Source of the DNA: Acidobacteriaceae bacterium
GTDB lineage: Bacteria; Acidobacteriota; Terriglobia; Terriglobales; Acidobacteriaceae
Reading direction: 5' to 3'
NCBI GenBank assembly: GCA_025361625.1
Contig: JANYKL010000046.1
Span: 1 to 36,907, forward strand
DNA length: 36,907 bases
Shown one piece after another: positions 25,962 to 33,200 of this stretch (position 1 is its first letter; each line of letters starts with the position of its first letter). A program made the translations under genes and the position numbers. Under the pieces are notes generated by a model. The model searched no databases. It was not told the origin of the DNA and worked only from the letters and a program-made list of their open reading frames with translations.

Positions 25962-25990
25962 ATAGTGCTCTCTATTGTAAGCAATGTCAA
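25962..25990 (-). promoter_or_regulatory. Sigma70-like promoter for the 24475-25854 gene
   Basis: On the minus strand TTGACA (25985-25990, perfect -35) is followed after exactly 17 bases by CACTAT (25962-25967), a fair -10. Transcription would start near 25955 and give a leader of about 100 bases before the ATG at 25854. Confidence 0.5.
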
Positions 25991-26575
25991 GAGGTCGTTA
26001 CTTGACCAGTTTTTTAGAATTTTGCGCGGATTGTGAACGTATCGAGCGGTTGCAAGCCGGGAAGTGTTCAAGCTGGAATGCGAGCGGCGAGGAATCCGCA
26101 AGGCATTCGCAACGAACCGCAAGCGATCCGATGCTGATGTTTACCTGGCGTTTGATCTGCTGAGATATTGGCAAGGTCTGATGCTGATGGGTCTACGTTG
26201 GTCAACAGCTTCAGCACATCTGTCATACGTGGCGCCAAGGCGCTCGCACGCTGCACCTTCCACGCCTAGCGATGGCACTAAGATTAATAGTTACTAAATG
26301 GCTGGAATTAAGAATGGATTTTTGAATTTGAAGGTACGCGCCGCTCCTGAGCGAGCTATACCTATCGCAGATTTGCAAAAGAACAAGAAAAAATCCTTCG
26401 GCCCCTCAACGAACGTAAGACGAAAGATCACCTGTTGGCAAGCGGGGGCATAGATTTGGCATCTACAACCGGCACATGCGGCCCTGGCTCCCTGCCCTGT
26501 TGCGCTAACCTTCTCTTACGAAATTACCTAGACAGGGCTAAAGTTTCTAGGTTCATAGTCGTTAAGGCTTTTAGA
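25991..26575. other. Gene-poor stretch with doubtful short frames
   Basis: A 77-codon plus frame (26064-26297, with LECERRGIRKAFATNRKRSD) and a 51-codon plus frame (26298-26453, MAGIKNGFLNLKVRAAPERA) are open, but neither has a ribosome site or known relatives. They may be remnants. Nothing else is supported. Confidence 0.3.
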
Positions 26576-26857
26576 CTAATCGTAATGAATCGTCATTGCG
26601 CACTTTTCGAGACCAGCAAATCTTGCGCATAGGAGCGTTTCAAGTTCAGTTAGCGCACCCAAAAGAGATTGCCGACAGCTGAGATACTCGTCAGACGAAA
26701 TGAGTTGTCGGGAACGCTTGAATTTCAACGTTTCCAATTCCACTCTGCGTACTTGCAAGAGCGACGCTACATATTCAACCGCTTGTCGGTCTGGGTGTTG
26801 ATCACGGCTGTTCATATCTTTATCGTCAATAGTCCAAGCACTCCTACTGCCATTCAC
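26576..26857 (-). CDS. Possible small helical protein
   Basis: A 93-codon frame from GTG 26857, or 79 codons from ATG 26815. The product is mostly helical with heptad-like hydrophobics (VEYVASLLQVRRVELETLKF, SLLGALTELETLLCARFAGL), consistent with a small helical-hairpin or coiled-coil protein. There is no signal peptide or clear ribosome site, and I do not recognise a family. The coding-like character is better than that of neighbouring frames, but it could be a fragment. Confidence 0.35.
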   Translation of the reverse strand: MNGSRSAWTIDDKDMNSRDQHPDRQAVEYVASLLQVRRVELETLKFKRSRQLISSDEYLSCRQSLLGALTELETLLCARFAGLEKCAMTIHYD

Positions 26858-26908
26858 TTTTCGTTTTAAATAGATTGCGACTAAACAAAAATAGGTGATA
26901 AGGAATTT

Positions 26909-26952
26909 GTGCTGCCATTATTTCGGCAGGGCTGCCCAAATAATGGCAGCAC
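26909..26952. repeat. 44-bp near-perfect palindrome
   Basis: Outer arms GTGCTGCCATTATTT (26909-26923) and its exact complement (26938-26952) flank an inner GGCAG/CTGCC pair (26925-26929, 26932-26936). Only the C/C pair at 26924/26937 and the central GG are unpaired. That gives a 20-bp stem with one mismatch and a two-base loop. There is no T-run after it. It lies in a 590-base gene-free stretch, which suggests a mobile-element end, attachment site or palindromic repeat rather than a terminator. Confidence 0.85.
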
Positions 26953-27447
26953 CAGAGACTTATGTAAGCAACTCATCGGGTCGTCGAAGTTAAAGGTTGA
27001 TAAGGACAGAAGTTGGCTAGGTTCGCTGTTGGATTTTCCACACCTTGAGTAGAGGATCATGTATCATCAGCTGGTCCGCTCGGACTCTTTCCGGTGCTTC
27101 AGAAAAGTTTCAAATTCTTCCAACCAGAGGATCCGGGTTTTCGAAGAATTCCGCTGAAGGTTTTAAGCGATACGACAGCCGCCCACTCAATGCTTACCGA
27201 TCTGGTCACACAGAAGCACTCGGCCTAAGAATTGGTGCTAGCATTAGATCGACCCGTTTGTAGCAAGTGCCAAAAGTGAAGTCTGGCAAAGCTCGCAATT
27301 CAAAGAGCACGCGAGGTCGCTTGCTCTTAACCGTGAGAAGGTCGCACCCAGTCGAGCCTTGGCAATAAAGGTTAAGATCGCAGAGTCTGCGCAATATGAT
27401 TCGGTACACTGCGGTGGCGACAGAATCAGCGCACCCGAGTAGCTGGA
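26953..27447. other. Gene-free spacer upstream of the lactonase-like gene
   Basis: No supported gene. Open frames here (27045-27263 plus, 27206-27505 minus) have no coding-like pattern. The last part must contain the promoter of the gene at 27448, but I see no clear -35/-10 pair. Confidence 0.35.
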
Positions 27448-29526
27448 ATGAAGGTAGCCTTTTCAAAGCGCGTTTTCGCAACTCTACTCCTCGTGGCGTT
27501 GCCAACCCTTCTTCAAGCGAGTACTCCTACCTTTGCTCGCTTTGCGTATGTCGCCAACAATAAGGATGATACGGTCTCAATCTTCGCCATAGAGAGAGCT
27601 CGGTTACGCTCGGCCGGATACATCTATACAGGCAAAGGTAGCAACCCGCGATCATTAGTCGTCACACCTGCGCAAACCTTTTTATACGTCGCGGAAGGAG
27701 GAGTTGGAATTGGAGGTTACTCGATAAATGTTATCAATGGCCAACTCACCGCGGTTCCCGGATCCCCCTTCCATTTGGGAGCCGTGTTTAAAGTCATCAT
27801 GCATCCGAGCGGCAGGTTCATTGTTGCAGCAACCGGGAGCCGATTGTCGATCTACGCGATCAACCCCAATACCGGTACTTTGAGCTTACTTCATACCGTA
27901 CTCGGTGGAAGTCCTACCGCGGCAGCATTCGAACCGACCGGCGCCTTTTTGTTTGCAACTAACGTGAACTCGGACAGCATATCTGCCCTTGCGGTAAATC
28001 AGAGCAGCGGTGCTTTAACTCAGATACAGGGTTCCCCATTTCCTTGCGGCTTTAAACCCCAAAGTGTGGAAATCGCGCTGCACGGGAAATTTCTATATGT
28101 TCCAAATGGAAGTGGAGGCAATATTTCTGGCTATGCGATCGATCCTGTGACGGGAGCGCTGGCTCAAGTTTCCGGTTCACCTTTTCCCGCAGGTTCGATC
28201 CCCGTGGCCGCCGTGAACAAAAATTCTTTTCTCTACGTCGCGAACTCCGCAGACAAAACCATCTCGCAATATGCCATAAATCCCACGACGGGCACCCTGA
28301 GTCTGATTGCCGCGCCGTTTGTTACCGGAAACTCAGGGCCTCTAGCGTTAACCATTAGCCCGACCGAGCCTTTGCTTTACGTTGCTGATTACGATTCGAA
28401 CGAAGTTGTAGTTCTGGGCATAAGAACGAATGGAACGCTTTATAACGAAAGCAGCACTCGCTCGCGCGGAAATGCGATATCGATAGCTCTCGCGAAAGGT
28501 GGTACCGCGGTTACTTACTCAGCAAGATTCGTTTACGAGTGCAACTCTGCCGCAAACAATATTTGGGGGTATCACGTTACGTCCGCGACGGGTTCGCTCC
28601 TTCCACTTGATAGCTCACCTTACACCACAGGAGCCTCACCCCTAGCGATAGTGTCTGATTTTAGTGGTGCGTTCGCCTTTACAGTTGATGCTGGCAGTCA
28701 TACTGTCTCAGCCTTCAATGTCAACTCAGAAACCGGGGTACTTTCGGCTGCTGCAGGCTCCCCGTACCCATTAAATGGGAAACCCTCCGCCGTCGCAGTG
28801 GATACCGGGGCTCACTACGTCTATGTGGCCAGCGTTTCGTCAAATACAATTGCAGGTTTTGTAATCAGCTCCGATGGAGTCCTAGCGTCGGTACCAGGTT
28901 CGCCTTTCACAAGCTCTGAGTCGGGCCCGCAGGCTACTGTGATTGATCCGAGAGGCAAGTTTCTTTATGTGGCAAATTCGCAATCAAACACCGTTTCCAC
29001 TTTTGTCATTGATCCAGGAAATGGCGGATTGACCCAAGTAGCATCTGTTAGCACCGCTACATTGCCCGCTGCTATGTCGATAACTCCCGACGGCAAGTAT
29101 TTGTACGTACTTAATCAGTTCTCACAAAATATTTCCGCTTACGCAATCGATTCGGTGACGGGACAATTAATGGCACTCGACGGCTCGCCATTTGCAGGTG
29201 CAGGTCCATCAAAATCTATAATAATCGATGCTCTTGGGGAGAGGGTTTACCTCGGAGCCGCCGACACAATTCTCGCATACCAGATTTTTGACAACCGGGG
29301 CAGTATAAGGGCGCTTTCCGGATCGCCTTTTGGAGGAGTTTCGGGAGCATACAGCTTGGGTATTGATCTCTCTAACAGCTTTCTGTATGCCGCGAACAAC
29401 ATTTCGAACACGTTGTCCAGTTTTGGAGTAAATAAGACAAGCGGTGTCATCGTTCCGCTGCTCGATTCCCCCTATCCTGCGGGGAGCAATCCGGTGTCAG
29501 TTGTTGTCGTTAACAATCTCCAATGA
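27448..29526 (+). CDS. Secreted lactonase/YVTN-type beta-propeller protein
   Basis: A 692-residue exported protein. A signal peptide (FATLLLVALPTLLQAS) follows the ATG at 27448. The rest is about 14 repeated propeller blades, each of about 45 residues with the pattern FLYVANxxxNTVSxFxIDxxTGxLTxVxGSPFxxG; examples are KFLYVPNGSGGNISGYAIDP and KFLYVANSQSNTVSTFVIDP. This is the lactonase (6-phosphogluconolactonase-like, PF10282-type) repeat. With 14 blades it probably folds as two seven-bladed propellers. Despite the family name, a role in the pentose phosphate pathway is unlikely because the protein is exported. Such proteins are frequent in Acidobacteriota and probably act at the cell surface. 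Only a weak ribosome site is seen. Confidence 0.88.
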   Translation: MKVAFSKRVFATLLLVALPTLLQASTPTFARFAYVANNKDDTVSIFAIERARLRSAGYIYTGKGSNPRSLVVTPAQTFLYVAEGGVGIGGYSINVINGQLTAVPGSPFHLGAVFKVIMHPSGRFIVAATGSRLSIYAINPNTGTLSLLHTVLGGSPTAAAFEPTGAFLFATNVNSDSISALAVNQSSGALTQIQGSPFPCGFKPQSVEIALHGKFLYVPNGSGGNISGYAIDPVTGALAQVSGSPFPAGSIPVAAVNKNSFLYVANSADKTISQYAINPTTGTLSLIAAPFVTGNSGPLALTISPTEPLLYVADYDSNEVVVLGIRTNGTLYNESSTRSRGNAISIALAKGGTAVTYSARFVYECNSAANNIWGYHVTSATGSLLPLDSSPYTTGASPLAIVSDFSGAFAFTVDAGSHTVSAFNVNSETGVLSAAAGSPYPLNGKPSAVAVDTGAHYVYVASVSSNTIAGFVISSDGVLASVPGSPFTSSESGPQATVIDPRGKFLYVANSQSNTVSTFVIDPGNGGLTQVASVSTATLPAAMSITPDGKYLYVLNQFSQNISAYAIDSVTGQLMALDGSPFAGAGPSKSIIIDALGERVYLGAADTILAYQIFDNRGSIRALSGSPFGGVSGAYSLGIDLSNSFLYAANNISNTLSSFGVNKTSGVIVPLLDSPYPAGSNPVSVVVVNNLQ

Positions 29527-30383
29527 CGACCATATTCATCATGGACCGCGCACCCTAAAGAGCAGCAAGGTGTTCCATGTGACGTCGTGAGAGATGGGGA
29601 CACTGACATGTGACGGCTACGGCGAGAGTTCGTTCTTGGACACGACCCGCAATTGTTGGACAAGCAGGTTCTATTTCATCCATCCATCTTGTAGGGATAG
29701 TGCCCCATTGCTAGGCGAGGAAGCTCCCGCGTGCGCGGGCGTCGACGTGTCCACCTGTTGTTCAAGACGGGGAACAAGATGCGCCTACGATGATCTTTTA
29801 TTTTTTCAATTAGCCTCAGATCAATGTTGAAAAGATGCTAATGATGTTCGACATAGCTGAGACACTGTCCTTGATTCTTGAAATGGCCAGCCGGCGGACC
29901 AAAGTTCAGGTACGGCCCATGTTTGCAGTTTTTTTACTTTTGGGAGCTACCAGATTAGTTTTCATGATGGCTCATCCAAAGAACGCACGTTTCGTGGTGA
30001 TGAGCTGTTAACCGGTGGAGTGCTTGTCTCATTGCCGAATACTTTCAGCTCGGAGATGGTGTTTGTGAAGGCTCTGCCTTCGAACGCGCCGCGACGCTAA
30101 CGAGCGCTTCGCGGCCGAGCTGAACGGCATCTTGAGAAAAAGCGTCAGTGACTACAGCAGCCAGCTGATTGCCCTTTGCTTCAGTCAGCATTAAAGTGCG
30201 TATCTCCTATAAACCACGGCAGAGCCGATGGCCTATTTAAGCTGGCAACCGAGCAATGAGATGGGGATAAGTGACCCAGAAGTTCGAAAGAAGTTTTCTG
30301 AATCGAGATGGCTTCACTACAAACATGAGTCCGAGAAACAGAGCTGGCCGCGTTGGAAGCGCCTGTTCCATCGCTTCCAATCC
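29527..30383. other. Gene-poor stretch with degraded coding sequence
   Basis: No intact gene is supported. The frame at 29841-30009 (MFDIAETLSLILEMASRR) and a second frame to TAA at 30098-30100 (FFTFGSYQISFHDGSSKERT then ELLTGGVLVSLPNTFSSEMV) read as two halves of one small protein separated by a frameshift near 29890. A perfect nine-base inverted repeat, TTGGAAGCG/CGCTTCCAA (30353-30361, 30372-30380), lies just left of the second repeat copy. Confidence 0.35.
29841..30100 (+). pseudogene. Possible decayed small gene
   Basis: Coding-like sequence starts at ATG 29841 in one frame (ETLSLILEMAS) and appears to continue in another (GGPKFRYGPCLQFFTFGSYQ ... VFVKALPSNAPRR) to TAA 30100. Joined, it would be about 86 codons. 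The second half looks like a small beta-rich domain; I do not recognise it. The join is judged by eye only. Confidence 0.3.
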
Positions 30384-30507
30384 TGCACCATTTGCAAAGT
30401 AAAGAAAGTGAAAGAAGAAAATATTACTTAAACAGCGCGGAGTTCAAGGGTCTTTATATTTACCCGTCCTTCGTCACACGGAGGGGAGAGAGACTTTGTA
30501 AGGCGGC
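30384..30507 (+). repeat. Repeat copy 2 of the dispersed about 125-bp element (truncated)
   Basis: It matches 15213-15339 in order and orientation, with several substitutions and small indels. Similarity stops sharply at 30507 (GAGACTTTGTAAGGCGGC); the part that in copy 1 encodes the membrane span of the 47-residue protein is absent here. The corresponding minus-strand frame is broken, so this copy cannot encode the small protein. It abuts the start of the truncated propeller gene at 30514. Confidence 0.75.
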
Positions 30508-30513
30508 CCTTCG

Positions 30514-31347
30514 ATGCCTAGGTATATCGGGTTACGCCTGCGCACGTGGGATGTGAATGGATCTAGTCCCGTCCAGCTAGGCCAAGTTGATTATACAAAT
30601 ACGGCTATTTTGAAATTTGATGCGTTCAGCGTCCGCTTCGTTCCCGGGTCAACTTTAATAGGAGTCGCCGGGGACCAAGCCGGGTTACTTCTTTTCGATG
30701 TAGTAAACCCCGCCTCCCCGGCGATGGTGAAAATTCTACAACCTGAACTAAACAACGGAATTTTGCTTAATTCTCACGTAACTGAATGGATTAGCGATGG
30801 ACGATATATATGGGTGTTTGCGCAAACCGGCAACACCCAACCCAATTTCTTTGTTTGGGATCTCGGCTTTCCGTCAAATGTAACATCGGTCCTCCGTTTA
30901 CCTCCCTCAACTCTTCCCACGGGGCGCGTTATCGGGGCTGTTGTTGATCCTGCGACTCGTCAATTGTTCTTCACGACACTTTTTAATGGGAATCTATTCG
31001 CAATTGATATAAGTACGCCCACCGCTCCATTGACTGCAGTCCTCAGTCAGATCGCATTGCCACGAAGCGTTCTGGGATCTGATACAGCCGGCTTTAGCGG
31101 CTTTTTTGGACAGGACATTCAAATGACCGCCAATCACTTGATCATTCCTGCACCAGAGTACACAGCCATCGTGAATCGCAATGTTGACGGCACATTAGGT
31201 TCGATCGAATACGTTCCAACGCACTTGGGAGCGAGTCCCGGAGGAGACGGCTGGATAGACAATGATGTCTTCGTGATCCGCTCCGGATCGGCTGCAGAGC
31301 GATGGTACATTTGCGGTGATCCATCTCAGACTAGCTGTTCGCCATAG
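30514..31347 (+). CDS. Beta-propeller-like protein, probably lacking its N-terminus
   Basis: 277 codons from ATG 30514. The product reads as propeller blades from the first residues on (LRTWDVNGSSPVQLGQVDYT, FVPGSTLIGVAGDQAGLLLF, RYIWVFAQTGNTQPNFFVWD), ending CGDPSQTSCSP. LVIVD-like phrases (LFDVVNPASPAMVKIL, AIDISTPTAPLTAVL) support an LVIVD/NHL-like propeller. There is no signal peptide and no ribosome site before the ATG, although all similar proteins in this window are exported. The start lies seven bases after the truncated repeat copy 2, so the gene has probably lost its 5' part in a rearrangement. It may not be expressed. Confidence 0.6.
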   Translation: MPRYIGLRLRTWDVNGSSPVQLGQVDYTNTAILKFDAFSVRFVPGSTLIGVAGDQAGLLLFDVVNPASPAMVKILQPELNNGILLNSHVTEWISDGRYIWVFAQTGNTQPNFFVWDLGFPSNVTSVLRLPPSTLPTGRVIGAVVDPATRQLFFTTLFNGNLFAIDISTPTAPLTAVLSQIALPRSVLGSDTAGFSGFFGQDIQMTANHLIIPAPEYTAIVNRNVDGTLGSIEYVPTHLGASPGGDGWIDNDVFVIRSGSAAERWYICGDPSQTSCSP

Positions 31348-31558
31348 CAATGACTATTCCATTCGGAATCGTAAGCGCGGACGGTCGAGGTTTGATTCGC
31401 AGCTTATTTCATCTTCGTCGGGGGTTTGATATTACAAATGAAAACGGTGACCTGATGGCGGAACGCGTCACGGCTGGTTATTGTTTTCTTGGACCTGTCC
31501 TTCGCTTTAAATGATCTAACTCTCGGCGTGGGACTTGCAAATTTCCGCACTGGGAGTT

Positions 31559-31783
31559 TTAATTCACATTCGTCGCAACCCACTTACGCCAATAATCCAG
31601 ATGTTTGTTCTTGTTTCGCTCAAACCCGTCCATCATAGGAGTCCAGCGATCTTGGTGAGTTATCTCTCCGAGTCCAGACACCGCGCAATACAGTAGGTTT
31701 GGGTTATTGTCTTTCAGGAGCCTGGACAGAGGCTGCGGTCGAGCCCGGCGAAGAGCGACCGCAACGCCCAGTCGCACTGAGGG
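31559..31783 (-). pseudogene. C-terminal remnant of a HEAT-repeat-like protein
   Basis: The minus frame reads SVRLGVAVALRRARPQPLSR, then LLKDNNPNLLYCAVSGLGEI, then a tail ending HLDYWRKWVATN. The helix-pair pattern resembles HEAT/PBS-lyase-like repeats. A start at GTG 31777 exists but has no ribosome site. In another minus frame just upstream the sequence reads FEGPAGNSGFDEVGNIKDP, which would fit directly before SVRLG, so the gene was probably longer and frameshifted near 31780. An overlapping plus-strand 62-codon frame (31790-31978) is less convincing. Confidence 0.4.
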
Positions 31784-32030
31784 TCTTTAATGTTGCCAAC
31801 TTCGTCAAAACCGGAATTGCCCGCGGGCCCTTCAAACTCTGAAGTGAGCCAGCTATATTCCCTGGCTGCCCGGGCCTGGGATGCGGGAGCGAGCTTTCTA
31901 CATCTCGAGACCGAGCTAGATCATTTCAGGAGATTAGCGCCGCAGCTATTTGAGGGCGCATGTGCCCCGAGCTCGTAGTTGATAACCCCCGAAAGGTTTG
32001 CCCTCAAAACGCTCTATCGTTCCCGGACTT

Positions 32031-33080
32031 TTAAACGTCAAGTCGCGGCGGCATCTCTAGAAATGAACGCATTACATGCCAGAATTGCTTGCGGTTGATA
32101 CCTAAGGCAACCGAGTGACCGGCTCCGGGTAAAATAACGAATTGCCGATCAGGTGCTGGAAGCTTCCGAAAGAAATTGAGCAGGTCTTCCTCGGTGGCAA
32201 TCCCGTCGTACTCGCCTCGTGCGATCAATACTGGTGACAACACTTTTTGTGGCTCAACAATTGGCAGTTTTGTAGTCATGTCGAGATAAGTACCGGTTGG
32301 TACGCTGTCGCCGAACTGCAACTCAGCATCGGCCATAGCCTCCGCTACCGCGGGGTCGGAGGTCCCAGGCTTATCCCGGGTGAAGATACTTCGAATCATG
32401 TCTCGATTGCGCAGGCGGCGATTATGAGTTCGATATGATTCGACGGCATCGGCCCGTTTAGCTAGTGTCGAAGATCCCTGTCCGGTCCAGGTGAAAGATA
32501 GCAACACCAAGCGCCCAACGCGCTTCGGTTCAGCCATCGCGAACGCGCCTGCCTTTAGTGCTCCCGACGATTCTCCGTAGAGGTGAAAGTTTTCTTGCCC
32601 CGTTTCCTTACGCATGACCTCTGCAGCAGCCTTCAAATCCAGGACCCCGGTCGCGATATCCGAATTGCCTTCTGTTTTTGATGACTTGCCATAGCCCTCG
32701 AAATCCATCGTCCAAACGTCAAATCCAAATCTTGCAAATACGTCCATCAGCGAATATTCGCCGTGGCCTGGGACACTCAGATCAAAAGTTGGCCGCGACG
32801 AAACCGAGGAGCCATGAGCCAAAAACAAAATGGGACGGGTAGCATGAGGAATGTCAAGACCGCCCAGCCGCTTGCGAAACAAATAAAGAGAGACGTCGCC
32901 ACGCTTTGCCCAAAACTCCGAACTCTCTATTTTTGCGGCTCCGACCGCGGCTTTCGACGCGTCAGCGTTCTTTGCCTCTACCGCGATGGGCAGAGATAGT
33001 GTCCCGAGGCCCAGAGCAACTGCAGGCGCACCGGTCAATATAAAAGCTCGGCGCGAAAAATATAATTTTTCCGATCTCAA
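32031..33080 (-). CDS. Tat-exported alpha/beta hydrolase
   Basis: A 349-residue serine hydrolase of the alpha/beta fold. The start is TTG 33080, supported by GGAG five bases upstream. The N-terminus has a twin-arginine signal (SRRAFILTG) followed by a hydrophobic stretch to about residue 36, so it should leave the cell folded. Catalytic features: oxyanion-region HG at 89-90, nucleophile elbow G169-E-S171-S-G173 with Ser171, Asp292 in ARGEYDG and His322 in GAGHSVAL. The EGYGKSS segment (about 128-134) is typical of esterases and haloperoxidase-like enzymes. Substrate is unknown; an extracytoplasmic esterase or lipase is the simplest guess. It is divergent from the TonB receptor gene, with a gap of about 120 bases. 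Confidence 0.88.
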   Translation of the reverse strand: MRSEKLYFSRRAFILTGAPAVALGLGTLSLPIAVEAKNADASKAAVGAAKIESSEFWAKRGDVSLYLFRKRLGGLDIPHATRPILFLAHGSSVSSRPTFDLSVPGHGEYSLMDVFARFGFDVWTMDFEGYGKSSKTEGNSDIATGVLDLKAAAEVMRKETGQENFHLYGESSGALKAGAFAMAEPKRVGRLVLLSFTWTGQGSSTLAKRADAVESYRTHNRRLRNRDMIRSIFTRDKPGTSDPAVAEAMADAELQFGDSVPTGTYLDMTTKLPIVEPQKVLSPVLIARGEYDGIATEEDLLNFFRKLPAPDRQFVILPGAGHSVALGINRKQFWHVMRSFLEMPPRLDV

Positions 33081-33143
33081 TATTTCTCCACGGGCGAAGC
33101 TGCACCTTGCTTAGTGTTAGATCTCCTCGAACATCTCATTAAT

Positions 33144-33172
33144 TTGCGACCAAGTGCATTTCTTAGCATAAT
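33144..33172 (+). promoter_or_regulatory. Sigma70-like promoter for the TonB-dependent receptor
   Basis: TTGCGA (33144-33149) and CATAAT (33167-33172, five of six matches to TATAAT) are 17 bases apart. Transcription would start near 33179, about 20 bases before ATG 33201. This supports the 33201 start over the upstream in-frame start at 33114, which would lie before the promoter. Confidence 0.6.
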
Positions 33173-33200
33173 ATCGGAACATTGGTCACACAGGGGGCTT

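Noticed and set aside
27448-29526. Functional 6-phosphogluconolactonase (Pgl) completing the pathway with zwf
   Set aside because: The protein is exported, has twice the usual number of blades and is far from zwf.
31790-31978. A 62-codon plus-strand frame
   Set aside because: It overlaps sequence that reads better on the minus strand as a HEAT-like remnant and has no ribosome site.
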